DNA from: Clostridia bacterium
GTDB taxonomy: Bacteria > Bacillota_A > Clostridia > Oscillospirales > CAG-272
Length of the DNA stretch: 43,123 nucleotides
NCBI GenBank assembly: GCA_017453335.1
Contig: JAFTKI010000004.1
Span: 1-43,123 of the forward strand
Direction: 5' to 3'
Position 1 is the stretch's first letter, and each line of letters opens with the position of its first letter. The position numbers and the translations under genes are program-made. The notes below the pieces were generated by a model that was given only the letters and a program-made list of their open reading frames with translations, was not told the origin of the DNA and did not search any database. This document shows, piece after piece, positions 7,983 to 15,899 of the stretch.

Positions 7983-8025
7983 ATTATACCATTGTCTTGT
8001 AAAAAATGCAAGAATGTGATATAAT
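7983..8025. promoter_or_regulatory. Interlocked divergent promoters of coaW and rqcH
   Basis: Plus strand: TTGTAA (7997-8002), 17 bases, TATAAT (8020-8025), for rqcH. Minus strand: TTGCAT (8011-8006), 17 bases, TATAAT (7988-7983), for coaW. Each -35 box lies inside the other promoter's spacer, so polymerase can occupy only one at a time. Confidence 0.75.
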
Positions 8026-8059
8026 ATTTTTAGATTTTTCAAGGAAAGCAGGAAAAAAC

Positions 8060-9829
8060 ATGGCTTTTGATGCGGGAATGCTGGCGTGTACGCTGGCAGA
8101 AATTCGAAATTTGGCGCTTGGTGCCAGAATTGAAAAGGTCTTTCAGCCCGAGCGCGATGAGATCGTCTTGCAAATGCGCAGTCTGGAGGGCGGTAAACGG
8201 CTATTGATCAACGCAGGCTCCAACAACCCGCGCATCGGATTTACCTCGGAGCAAAAGGAAAACCCGATGTCGCCGCCGATGCTTTGTATGCTTTTGCGCA
8301 AGCACCTGCAGGGATCCAAGCTAACGGGCGTCCGTCAGGCAGGCTTTGAGCGTGTGGCGATCTTGGAATTTGAAACGCGCGATGAAATGGGCTTTTCCTG
8401 CACACGCTATCTCATTGCCGAGCTGATGGGAAAATACAGTAATCTGATCTTTGCCAACGAGGAAAACCGTGTGGTTGCGGCTTTGCGAACCGTGGACTTT
8501 ACCACGTCCAGTTTGAGACAGGTATTGCCCGGAATGGTATACGAATTGCCGCCAAAACAGGATAAGACCGATCCGATTGCGCTTTGTGCAGAGAGCTTTG
8601 CATCGATGTATGCGGCTGCTCCTGCCGACCGTTTGCTTGATAAATGGATCTCGGGCAGCTTTTTGGGGATTTCGGCTACTGTAGCGCGTGAGATCGCCTT
8701 CCGCGCGTCGGGAAAGACCGATTCAACTGTGGGAGAGGTCGATGCAAGCCGTGCCTCTGCCGCCTTCTTTGAGGTGACCGACGAGATCCGAACCGAGCAA
8801 TTTTCTCCCACGATGATCCTATCGGACGGCAAGCCCGTGGAGTATGCGTTTTGCGAGCTGCAGCAGTACGGAAGAGGGTTTGAGATGCGCCCGTACGAGA
8901 GCGCGGGACAGCTTTTGGACGACTTTTTCCACACGCGAGACCGTGAGCATCATATTCGTCAGCGCGCCGCCGATATTTTGCGGATTCTGACGGCAGCCGA
9001 TGCCCGTTTGCGCAAAAAACTGGAGCTTCAGCGCGCCGAGATTGCCGATTGCGAAAAGGGCGAGGACTATAAAAAATGCGCCGATCTGATCACGGCGAAT
9101 CTGTATCAACTTTCGCGCGGCATGACCAAGGCAGAGCTGACCGACTACGAGGATTGGCGCGAGGACGGAAGCTATGGGACCGTTACCGTAACGCTGGATG
9201 GGCGTCTCTCGCCCTCGGCAAACGCGCAGGTCTATTACAAGAAATACAACAAATCCAAGGTTGCAAGGGTGGAGCTTGCCAAGCAGATCGCGCTGGGCGA
9301 ATCCGAGTTGCAGTATATCGACACGGTCTTTGATGCGCTGACGCACGCCGAGACCGCCGCAGACCTCTCGGAGATCCGCGATGAGCTGTACCGCTCTGGA
9401 TACGCCTCCCGTATGAAAAATTACGCGCTGTCCCGTAAGCCGACCACGCCCGTGGTTGCCGAATTCAGAACGAGCAGCGGATATCGCGTGCTGTGCGGAA
9501 AGAACAATGTGCAAAACGAGTACATCACGCACAAGCTGGCTTCCAAAAACGATTATTGGTTCCACGTCAAGAATCTGCCCGGCTCGCACACTGTGTTGCT
9601 TTGCAAGGGAGAGGAGCCCGACGCCAAGGATTTCACCGATGCGGCAGAGATCGCGGCGTACTTTTCCAAGGGGGCTGACGGACAGAACGTGGAGGTCGAT
9701 TATACGCTGGTGCGCAATGTCAAAAAGCCTGCGGGAACCAAGCCGGGCTTTGTGATCTACCACACCAACTGGTCTTGTATCGTCACGCCCGACGAAGCGC
9801 GGGTAAAGTCGATGCGCGTGAAGAAATGA
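8060..9829 (+). CDS. rqcH: RqcH (NFACT/Rqc2-family ribosome-associated quality-control factor)
   Basis: 589 residues. RqcH binds stalled 50S subunits still carrying peptidyl-tRNA and adds C-terminal alanine tails that mark the chain for degradation. Domains in order: NFACT-N (about 1-230, starting MAFDAGMLACTLAEIRNLA), helix-hairpin-helix and long coiled coil (about 290-430), and the C-terminal NFACT-R domain with DYWFHVKNLPGSHTVLL near residue 495, the signature of the family. Older annotation calls it fibronectin-binding protein A. The start at 8060 follows an AGGAAAGCAGGA site; the upstream in-frame start at 8006 lies inside the promoter. It is 12 bases ahead of trxB. Confidence 0.95.
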   Translation: MAFDAGMLACTLAEIRNLALGARIEKVFQPERDEIVLQMRSLEGGKRLLINAGSNNPRIGFTSEQKENPMSPPMLCMLLRKHLQGSKLTGVRQAGFERVAILEFETRDEMGFSCTRYLIAELMGKYSNLIFANEENRVVAALRTVDFTTSSLRQVLPGMVYELPPKQDKTDPIALCAESFASMYAAAPADRLLDKWISGSFLGISATVAREIAFRASGKTDSTVGEVDASRASAAFFEVTDEIRTEQFSPTMILSDGKPVEYAFCELQQYGRGFEMRPYESAGQLLDDFFHTRDREHHIRQRAADILRILTAADARLRKKLELQRAEIADCEKGEDYKKCADLITANLYQLSRGMTKAELTDYEDWREDGSYGTVTVTLDGRLSPSANAQVYYKKYNKSKVARVELAKQIALGESELQYIDTVFDALTHAETAADLSEIRDELYRSGYASRMKNYALSRKPTTPVVAEFRTSSGYRVLCGKNNVQNEYITHKLASKNDYWFHVKNLPGSHTVLLCKGEEPDAKDFTDAAEIAAYFSKGADGQNVEVDYTLVRNVKKPAGTKPGFVIYHTNWSCIVTPDEARVKSMRVKK

Positions 9830-9841
9830 AAGGAGCTTTTT

Positions 9842-10753
9842 ATGGGGCTGTATGATATTGCAGTGATCGGTGCAGGGCCTGCGGGCATGACGGCGGCACT
9901 GTACGCGGTGCGCGCGGGAAAGCGTGTTTTGCTTTTGGAGGGTGAAATGTACGGAGGACAGATCGTGCAGTCGCGCTTGGTGGAAAATTATCCCGGCGCT
10001 CCCGAGATCGGCGGTGCCGAGCTTGCCATGAAGATGATGGAGCCGCTCAGTGCTTTGGGCGTGGATCCTACCTACGGTAAGGTAACGGCTCTTTGCAAGG
10101 CGGAAGACCGATTCGAGATTGTGACCGATTCCGAGCGTTACGAGGCGCGCGCTGTGATCATTGCTACGGGAGTGGGACACAGAAAATTGGAGGTCCCCGG
10201 CGAGGATCGGCTGATTGGCGGCGGTGTTTCCTTCTGCGCCACCTGTGACGGAATGTTCTTCCGAGGCCGCGAGGTTGCGGTTGTGGGGGGCGGCAACACG
10301 GCAGTGCAGGACGCGCTGGTGCTGGCTGAGCTTTGCTCCCGCGTTTATCTGATCCACCGCCGCGATAGCTTCCGCGCGGAGGCGAGGCTTGTGGAGCGCA
10401 TGAAGGCGACCGAGAATATCGAGTGCATCACCGATACGGTGGTGACCGAGATGCAGGGAAGCCCCAAGCTGGAGTCGCTGATTCTGCGGAACGTAAAAAC
10501 CGAAGAAACGCGCACGTTACCTGTATCGGGTGTTTTTTTGGCGGTTGGAAACGTTGCAAAAAACGAGGCGTTTCGTGATCTGATTGAGTTGGACGATGCA
10601 GGCTTCATTCTCACCGATGCCGATTGCAAGACCTCGCAGGAAGGCATTTTTGCCGCAGGGGACTGCCGACAAAAGAAGGTGCGCCAGTTGACCACCGCCA
10701 CCGCGGACGGAACGATCGCGGCACTTTCCGCCGTGGAGTATCTGGATGCGTAA
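9842..10753 (+). CDS. trxB: Thioredoxin reductase TrxB
   Basis: 303 residues, a low-molecular-weight flavoprotein that passes NADPH electrons to thioredoxin. FAD motif GAGPAG (10-15), redox pair CATC (Cys132, Cys135), NADPH-binding GGGNTA (149-154) with HRR (172-174) and a following Arg, and the C-terminal FAD motif GIFAAGDCR are all present, so it is an NADPH-type enzyme rather than a ferredoxin-type one. AAAGGAG precedes the ATG. Cotranscribed with rqcH. No thioredoxin gene is in the window. Confidence 0.95.
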   Translation: MGLYDIAVIGAGPAGMTAALYAVRAGKRVLLLEGEMYGGQIVQSRLVENYPGAPEIGGAELAMKMMEPLSALGVDPTYGKVTALCKAEDRFEIVTDSERYEARAVIIATGVGHRKLEVPGEDRLIGGGVSFCATCDGMFFRGREVAVVGGGNTAVQDALVLAELCSRVYLIHRRDSFRAEARLVERMKATENIECITDTVVTEMQGSPKLESLILRNVKTEETRTLPVSGVFLAVGNVAKNEAFRDLIELDDAGFILTDADCKTSQEGIFAAGDCRQKKVRQLTTATADGTIAALSAVEYLDA

Positions 10754-10776
10754 GTGAAACAACTCCTTATAATAAA

Positions 10777-10814
10777 ACATTCGGGCTCCGCGATCGCGGA
10801 GCCCGAATGTTTTC
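10777..10814 (+). terminator. Intrinsic terminator of rqcH-trxB
   Basis: A perfect 34-base palindrome (10777-10810, arms ACATTCGGGCTCCGCGA and complement) is followed by TTT, 23 bases after the trxB stop. The repeat element at 10815 starts directly behind it. Confidence 0.85.
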
Positions 10815-11011
10815 CACCTCATCCACCACTTCGTGGTCCCCCTTCTCCTCAAGGAGAAGGCTCTCAAAGTGCCGTTTTAATTCTCTTTTTATCATTTATA
10901 AAATGAATACCTTACAAAATGGTTGTGTTCTAACTTAACCAAGCGGAAGATTCAAGGAAGCCTTCTCCTTGAGGAGAAGGTGGCACGAGCTTGCGAGTGA
11001 CGGATGAGGTG
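10815..11011. repeat. MITE-like element, copy 1 (197 bp)
   Basis: The element begins CACCTCATCC (10815-10824) and ends GGATGAGGTG (11002-11011), a perfect 10-bp terminal inverted repeat. Inside each end is a CCTTCTCC/GGAGAAGG palindrome (loops TCAA and TTGA). The left 53 bases match the left end of copy 2 at 17709 except in a small hairpin, while the AT-rich middle is unrelated. No coding sequence is seen. It lies between trxB and the 3' end of the DeoR-family gene. Confidence 0.8.
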
Positions 11012-11036
11012 TATTTAAAGAAAGACTTGTTTCGTT

Positions 11037-11735
11037 TTACTCCTTTTCGTTTACCACGTGGTCAACGGAGGAGAGGTCGGTGATGCGGTAGGGGAAGGAG
11101 AGTCCCTCCTTGGTGCTGTCGCACAGGAAAATACGCTGCTCGGAGCGCGCCAGCATAGCAATCTTGATATCTCGCTCGGGCTTGGAGGAGTCGGTGATCT
11201 CACCGTCCGAGAGGCCCCTTGCCGAGAAAAAGCACTTGTGTGCGCGAATACCGCCGATGAACCGCTCGGCATCGCTTCCTACCAGCGCGATCGAGTCATT
11301 CAGCATCTCACCACCCGTGCAAAAATTGTGGATCTTCATTTCGGACAGAAGAACGCACAGGTGCGGATTGTTGGTAATCACGGTCAGGTCGGAAAAGCCT
11401 TTTAGGTGCGGCGCCAAAAAGTAGGTGGTGGATGAGGCATCCAAAAAGATTGTTTCTCCGTCGCGGATCAGAGACGCTGCCTTGGAGCACAGATGCTTTT
11501 TTGCGGCAAGATTTTTTGCGGCTCGGATGGCAAGCGGAAGCTGCTCGGTATAGCTTTCGGTCAGCACCGCACCGCCAAAGCTGCGCTTCAAAAGCCCGCG
11601 CGCTTCAAGCTCGCAGAGGTCGCGCCGAACCGTTGCGGGGCTGTAATAAAGCGCCGCGCAGATCTCCTTCACCGTCATTTCCTTGTTTTGCTCAAGCAAT
11701 CGTAAAATATCATTCTGTCTTTGCAAAGGCAGCAT
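11037..11735 (-). CDS. DeoR-family transcriptional regulator (divergent from the G1P dehydrogenase operon)
   Basis: 232 residues, family-typical. The N-terminal winged helix (about 1-55, with MTVKEICAALYYSPATVRRD) binds DNA; the C-terminal DeoR sensor domain (about 70-230) contains the GxTIFLDASSTT-like segment (DGETIFLDASSTT), ITNN and the CDSTK motif that bind phosphorylated sugars. Start at 11735 follows GGAGAG on a consensus ribosome site; the longer frame to 11828 would include its own promoter. Divergent from the dehydrogenase-SIS-HAD operon, with paired operators between, so it most likely represses both itself and that operon until a sugar phosphate binds. The inducer is unknown. Confidence 0.92.
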   Translation of the reverse strand: MLPLQRQNDILRLLEQNKEMTVKEICAALYYSPATVRRDLCELEARGLLKRSFGGAVLTESYTEQLPLAIRAAKNLAAKKHLCSKAASLIRDGETIFLDASSTTYFLAPHLKGFSDLTVITNNPHLCVLLSEMKIHNFCTGGEMLNDSIALVGSDAERFIGGIRAHKCFFSARGLSDGEITDSSKPERDIKIAMLARSEQRIFLCDSTKEGLSFPYRITDLSSVDHVVNEKE

Positions 11736-11750
11736 AATTCTCTCCTTTTT

Positions 11751-11849
11751 GATCATTTCTGATTGTTTTATGCCTTTATTATAGATCATTTTTGATTGAA
11801 TGTCAATAGGTGATAGAATGCTTGACATTCACTTTTTTTGTGGTACAAT
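11751..11849. promoter_or_regulatory. Divergent promoters and candidate DeoR operators
   Basis: Minus promoter: TTGACA (11806-11801), 17 bases, TATAAT (11783-11778). Plus promoter: TTGACA (11822-11827), 16 bases, TACAAT (11844-11849). The two -35 boxes sit in a 10-bp perfect inverted repeat (TGAATGTCAA at 11797-11806, TTGACATTCA at 11822-11831). Two 15-bp direct repeats GATCATTTYTGATTG (11751-11765 and 11784-11798, one mismatch, 33 bases apart, about three helical turns) overlap the regulator's transcription start and its -10/-35 spacer and are the best operator candidates. Confidence 0.75.
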
Positions 11850-11880
11850 GAAGGGGAAGACGAAGAAAGGACAGAAGGAT

Positions 11881-13179
11881 ATGACTACTGTTTATGATTT
11901 GATCAACCGCGACATTGAGTGCTCCTGCGGACGCACGCATCGCTGTGACATTGAGAGCTTGAAGATTGGTGCAGGTGCTTTGGAGGAGCTGCCGACCTTG
12001 ATCGACCGCAAAAGAATTTTGCTGGTTGCCGATTCCAACACCTATCCGCTTTGCGGCGAGCGTGTTCGCGCACTTCTGGGGGACCGCATTGAATCGGTCT
12101 GCCTGTTTGAAACCGAGGACGTTTTGGTTCCCGATGAAGCAAGCATCGAATACATCCGCTCGTATATGAGCACCGAGACCGATCTGATTTTGGGCATTGG
12201 CTCGGGCGTGATCAACGATCTTTGCAAATATGTTGCCTTTTTCGCAGGGCTCCGAAGCGGCATTATCGCCACGGCTCCCTCGATGGACGGATACGCATCG
12301 TCGGGCGCGGCGATGATCATTGGCGGCATGAAGGTGACCTACACCACCAATTCTCCCACGCTGATCCTTGGGGACACCGATATTCTCAAGGATGCGCCGA
12401 TGGATATGATCCGTTCGGGATATGCCGACATCATCGGAAAATACAGCGCACTGTGCGATTGGAAGCTGAGCGAGCTGATCAACGGGGAGTATCTTTGCCC
12501 TGTTGTGTACGATCTGGTCAAGGAAAAGACCGATGCGATCCGCAGTGCGGCAAAAAAACTGACCGAGCGCGATCCCGCAGCCATTGGAGAATTGATGGAG
12601 GTTCTGGTGCTGATCGGAGCTTGCCTAACGCTTCTGTCTACCACGCGTCCGGGATCCGGCAGTGAGCATCACCTGTCGCACTATTTTGAGATCACAGGAT
12701 TGATCGATCACAAGCCCTATTTCCTGCACGGCACCGATGTGGGCTATTCCACGGTGGTCACGGCGGCTCTCCGTGAAGAGATCGGAACGGTCAAAACCCC
12801 CGAATTTTATCACCTCCCCAAGGAACAGCGCGAATCCTGCTACCGCGCGATCTACAAGGATACATGGCAGGAGGTGCGTGACCTGCAAAACGAGGCAGGT
12901 CGCTATGCCAAACCGATGGATGAGGTCTACCGCAAAAACTGGCAGGCGGTACTGGATATTTTGGCAGAATGTCCCACCGCGGATGAGATCCGCACGATGC
13001 TGACCGATGTTGGCTTTGATCTGTCGGCGTTTGAAGCAATGTACGGAAACGAAAAGATTCAGAACGGCGTGTGGTTTGCCAAGGATCTGAAGGATCGCTA
13101 CTCGGTTTTGTGGCTGTATTACGATCTGTTTATGAAGGAAAGCGAGGTAGAGAGAATTGAACGGGCAACAACTGTTTGA
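11881..13179 (+). CDS. egsA: sn-Glycerol-1-phosphate dehydrogenase (AraM/EgsA family)
   Basis: 432 residues. The enzyme interconverts dihydroxyacetone phosphate and sn-glycerol-1-phosphate using NAD(P)H and a divalent metal. It has the iron-alcohol-dehydrogenase-like fold; GIGSGVINDLCKYVA (about residue 105), APSMDGYASSGAAM, the metal-binding region ADIIGKYSALCDWKL, the SGSEHHLSHYFE motif and HGTDVGYST are all as in Bacillus AraM. Start at 11881: GAAAGGA lies 10 bases upstream and the longer frame (11800) overlaps the promoter. First gene of a three-gene operon with a SIS isomerase and a HAD phosphatase under a divergent DeoR regulator. In Bacillus, araM sits in the arabinose operon beside araL, also a HAD phosphatase; no pcrB-type prenyltransferase is in the window. 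Confidence 0.93.
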   Translation: MTTVYDLINRDIECSCGRTHRCDIESLKIGAGALEELPTLIDRKRILLVADSNTYPLCGERVRALLGDRIESVCLFETEDVLVPDEASIEYIRSYMSTETDLILGIGSGVINDLCKYVAFFAGLRSGIIATAPSMDGYASSGAAMIIGGMKVTYTTNSPTLILGDTDILKDAPMDMIRSGYADIIGKYSALCDWKLSELINGEYLCPVVYDLVKEKTDAIRSAAKKLTERDPAAIGELMEVLVLIGACLTLLSTTRPGSGSEHHLSHYFEITGLIDHKPYFLHGTDVGYSTVVTAALREEIGTVKTPEFYHLPKEQRESCYRAIYKDTWQEVRDLQNEAGRYAKPMDEVYRKNWQAVLDILAECPTADEIRTMLTDVGFDLSAFEAMYGNEKIQNGVWFAKDLKDRYSVLWLYYDLFMKESEVERIERATTV

Positions 13180-13750
13180 TGTGATGCGCCAAGCGATGGA
13201 GAACGAATCCCGCGCGGTTGCCGAGCTTGCAAGAAGTGCGGAAAAGGAGCCTTTTGTAAAGGCGTTGAAGCTGCTTTTGGAGTCTGAATTAACGGTTTTG
13301 TCCGCTTGCGGATCCTCGGGCTTTGCCACCAAGAAGTTTGCGCACTCGCTGTGCTGTGTGGAGTGCCCCGCAAAATTTGTGCCTCCCTCCGAGGCGGTAC
13401 ACGGCGGTATGGGAGCCTTGAAAAAGGGCAACGTTCTGCTGTTGGTCTCCAAGGGCGGAAAGACCGAAGAGCTGTTGCCGCTGTGCGAGATCGCGCGTGC
13501 CAAGGAGGCTCACGTGATCGTGGTGACCGCTTGTTCCGATGCTCTTCTGACACAGTATGCCGATGTGGTGCTTCTGTTGCCGAACGTTCCCGAAAGCGAC
13601 CGTTACGGTGTGATGTCCACCACCAGCTTTGCCACCACCATTGCGATCTTTGACGCGCTGATGATGGGCATTATGGAAGCCAAAGACTATCCGCTCTCGG
13701 ATTTTGCGCGGATTCATCCGGGCGGAGCCGTGGGAAAGAGGATCTGCTGA
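13157..13750 (+). CDS. SIS-domain sugar-phosphate isomerase (KdsD/GutQ-like, no CBS domains)
   Basis: 197 residues, a single SIS domain. SACGSSGFATKKFAHSL (about 48-64) and LLVSKGGKTEELL (about 94-106) form the sugar-phosphate site, and the C-terminal FARIHPGGAVGKRI is typical of KpsF/GutQ arabinose-5-phosphate isomerases, which swap D-arabinose-5-P and D-ribulose-5-P. The CBS pair of full-length KdsD is absent. The start is TTG at 13157 with GAGG 9 bases upstream, overlapping the dehydrogenase by 23 bases; ATG at 13184 is an alternative. Next gene starts 1 base after the stop. The substrate is inferred only. Confidence 0.8.
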   Translation: MNGQQLFDVMRQAMENESRAVAELARSAEKEPFVKALKLLLESELTVLSACGSSGFATKKFAHSLCCVECPAKFVPPSEAVHGGMGALKKGNVLLLVSKGGKTEELLPLCEIARAKEAHVIVVTACSDALLTQYADVVLLLPNVPESDRYGVMSTTSFATTIAIFDALMMGIMEAKDYPLSDFARIHPGGAVGKRIC

Positions 13751-13751
13751 A

Positions 13752-14396
13752 ATGATCAAGGCTGTGCTTTTTGACATGGACGGTACGGTGTTCGATACCG
13801 AGCGCATTTACCGTGAGGCGTGGTTCTATGCGGCAGAGGCGGTTGGCTTTGGAGAAATGGAGGGGCTGTTGGCGAGCATCTTCGGCACCAGCGAAAAGGA
13901 TATCGGAACCTACGTTTACAAGACCTACGGTGAGGATTTCCCTTACGAGAAGATGCTGTCGATTCGTGCCGAGCGAATTGCAAACAGGGTAGAGGAAGAG
14001 GGCGTACCGCTTAAAGCTGGCGTTCCCGAGGCTTTTGACCGACTGAGAGAAAAGGGGATCGTTTCGGCACTTGCAACCTCTGCTCCAAAATTCCGTGTAG
14101 ATGATTTCCTGGCGCGAAGCGGCTTGCGCGAGAAGTTTTCGGCAGTGATCACGGGAGAACTGGTAACGCGCAGTAAGCCTGCCCCCGATATTTTCCTGCT
14201 TGCCGCCAAGGAGCTGGGACTTCGCCCCGAGGAGTGCATGGTGGTTGAGGATTCGCACAACGGAGCCAAGGGCGGCTACAATGCGGGAATGCCCGTGGTG
14301 CTGATCCCCGATCTGCAACCCTTTACTCCCGAGATCGCACCGTACGTTACACATCATCTGAATTCGTTGGAGGAGCTTCCGAGGCTGTTTGCGTGA
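13752..14396 (+). CDS. HAD-family phosphatase (beta-phosphoglucomutase-like subfamily)
   Basis: 214 residues. HAD motif I is LFDMDGTVFDTE with nucleophile Asp8 and acid/base Asp10; motif II is at ATSAP, motif III Lys in SRSKPAPDIF-like RSKPAPDIFLLA, motif IV VVEDSHNGAKGG. The four-helix cap after motif I places it with phosphoglycolate/2-deoxysugar-phosphate phosphatases and beta-PGM. Cotranscribed with the G1P dehydrogenase and SIS isomerase, so a triose, glycerol or pentose phosphate is the likely substrate, though HAD enzymes are promiscuous. The start at 13752 immediately follows the SIS stop; the longer upstream frame overlaps that gene. Followed by a terminator. Confidence 0.88.
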   Translation: MIKAVLFDMDGTVFDTERIYREAWFYAAEAVGFGEMEGLLASIFGTSEKDIGTYVYKTYGEDFPYEKMLSIRAERIANRVEEEGVPLKAGVPEAFDRLREKGIVSALATSAPKFRVDDFLARSGLREKFSAVITGELVTRSKPAPDIFLLAAKELGLRPEECMVVEDSHNGAKGGYNAGMPVVLIPDLQPFTPEIAPYVTHHLNSLEELPRLFA

Positions 14397-14425
14397 GGGG
14401 TTTCCGAATTGAAGATGGAATCAAA

Positions 14426-14451
14426 AGAGATCGCAATGCGGTCTCTTTTTT
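14426..14451 (+). terminator. Intrinsic terminator of the egsA-SIS-HAD operon
   Basis: AGAGATCGC and GCGGTCTCT pair (one G-U) around AAT and are followed by six T residues, 29 bases after the HAD stop. Confidence 0.85.
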
Positions 14452-14507
14452 GCTTTTCTCCTATTGGGAACAGATTCACAAAACATAGAAAGATTTGACA
14501 AAAAGTA

Positions 14508-14536
14508 TTTACAAACATCTAAAAGAGTGTTATAAT
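14508..14536 (+). promoter_or_regulatory. Promoter of the LRR lipoprotein gene
   Basis: TTTACA (14508-14513), 17 bases, TATAAT (14531-14536). Start of transcription near 14543 gives a leader of about 210 bases before the coding start at 14754. Confidence 0.8.
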
Positions 14537-14710
14537 AATGATACCACACAAATGAATATCAAACACATCCCCCGAAAAGGCGTACATTTTTTCTTTGTAA
14601 AAATGTATGCTCCGTTTTCGTATGCTTTTTTGGGGTCTTTTGCCTATGCGGCAAACCAAAAGTGTTTGAAAATCATTTGTGTGGTAGCAATGGAGTCATG
14701 CGTTTTTGGG

Positions 14711-14743
14711 TGCGTGGCTTCGGCTGCGCATCTTTTTATTTTT
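14711..14743 (+). terminator. Terminator-like hairpin inside the LRR gene leader
   Basis: TGCGTGGC, a TTCG tetraloop and GCTGCGCA form an 8-bp stem (two G-U pairs) followed by TCTTTTTATTTTT. It ends directly before the GGAGGA ribosome site at 14744-14749, inside the transcript. An upstream hairpin (GCGTACATTTTT with AAAAATGTATGC-like arm, about 14580-14613) may also fold. A regulated attenuator is possible; see findings. Confidence 0.55.
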
Positions 14744-14753
14744 GGAGGAAAAT

Positions 14754-15884
14754 ATGAAAAAAAGACTTTTGACAGCCCTAATCGCTTGCGTACTGGTTTG
14801 TGTGTGCTTGTTTGCTTTTGCGGCGTGCGACGATGACAGCAACACGGACACTCCGCCAGCAAACAACGAAAACACCGACCGGAACAGTGAAAACAATCAG
14901 AACAACGATCAAGGAAACGCAAACACTAATCCCTGTGCGAATGGTCACACAGAGGTGATCGATGCAGCAAAAGCGGCAACCTGCACCGAAAAGGGAATGA
15001 CCGAGGGAAAGCACTGCTCGGTTTGTAACGAGGTGTTGGTTGCACAGACAGAAATCGCTGCAACGGGGCACGATTATGTAAACGGCGTGTGTGACGAATG
15101 CGGAGATGCGATTCGCTATAGCACAGGTTTGAAGTTCACCTCAAATGGTGACGGTACCTGTTATGTCAGCGGCATCGGTACTTGTACCGATATCGAAATC
15201 AATATTCCGCTGACATCTCCCGAAGGCTGGAGCGTAACGGGTATAGGGAATGAAGCATTCAAAAATTGTAGAAGTATTACAAGCGTTACGATTCCCAATA
15301 ACGTGACATATATTGGTTATAATGCGTTTTATAATTGCGAAGGTCTTACAAGCATAACGCTTTCGGATAATTTGAATTTTATAGGTGAAGCTGCGTTTTC
15401 TTGTTGCACCAATCTTACAAGTATCACGATCCCAAACAGTGTGACGCTCATTTTCTCAGATGCATTTTATAATTGTAATAGTCTTATAAGCATTACAATT
15501 CCAAACGGCGTAACGGACATCTATGCCGGTGCCTTTAAATACTGCAGGAGACTTACAACCATCACAATCCCCGAGGGTGTGACCAGCCTTTGTGATTGGG
15601 TATTCTATGGTTGTAGTAGCCTTACCGGTATCACAATTCCCAACAGCGTAACTTATATTGGCTATGATACGTTCAATAGTTGTAGTAGCCTTACCAGTAT
15701 CACAATTCCTATCAGTGTAACGAAGTTCCAAAGCGGTGCGTTCGAGGAATGCAAGAGCCTTATGAGTATCTCATTCCAAGGCACAACCGAACAATGGAAT
15801 GCAATTTTCAAAGGATCTGATTGGAACTCCAATGTCCCCGCCACCGAGGTGATTTGCACCGACGGTGTGGTTTCTCTGAAATAA
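14754..15884 (+). CDS. Surface lipoprotein with BspA-type leucine-rich repeats
   Basis: 376 residues. A lipoprotein signal peptide (MKKRLLTALIAC..., lipobox ending FAAC with Cys25) is followed by an Asp/Asn/Thr-rich linker (26-60), a Cys-rich segment (about 62-120) with ATCTEKGMTEGKHCSVCNEV and GVCDECGDAI as in many gut Clostridia surface proteins, and about eight LRR_5 units of 23 residues (about 165-360) of the form SLTSITIPNSVTYIG..AF. Such proteins sit on the cell surface and mediate adhesion or ligand binding; the ligand here is unknown. The repeat region is AT-richer than neighbouring genes and the unit coding sequences are alike, suggesting expansion by recombination. GGAGGA is 4 bases before the ATG. 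Confidence 0.9.
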   Translation: MKKRLLTALIACVLVCVCLFAFAACDDDSNTDTPPANNENTDRNSENNQNNDQGNANTNPCANGHTEVIDAAKAATCTEKGMTEGKHCSVCNEVLVAQTEIAATGHDYVNGVCDECGDAIRYSTGLKFTSNGDGTCYVSGIGTCTDIEINIPLTSPEGWSVTGIGNEAFKNCRSITSVTIPNNVTYIGYNAFYNCEGLTSITLSDNLNFIGEAAFSCCTNLTSITIPNSVTLIFSDAFYNCNSLISITIPNGVTDIYAGAFKYCRRLTTITIPEGVTSLCDWVFYGCSSLTGITIPNSVTYIGYDTFNSCSSLTSITIPISVTKFQSGAFEECKSLMSISFQGTTEQWNAIFKGSDWNSNVPATEVICTDGVVSLK

Positions 15885-15899
15885 TATCCAACAAAAATT

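Noticed and set aside
15254..15790. DNA satellite or minisatellite repeat
   Set aside because: The periodicity of about 69 bases is the coding trace of 23-residue leucine-rich repeats in a real protein.
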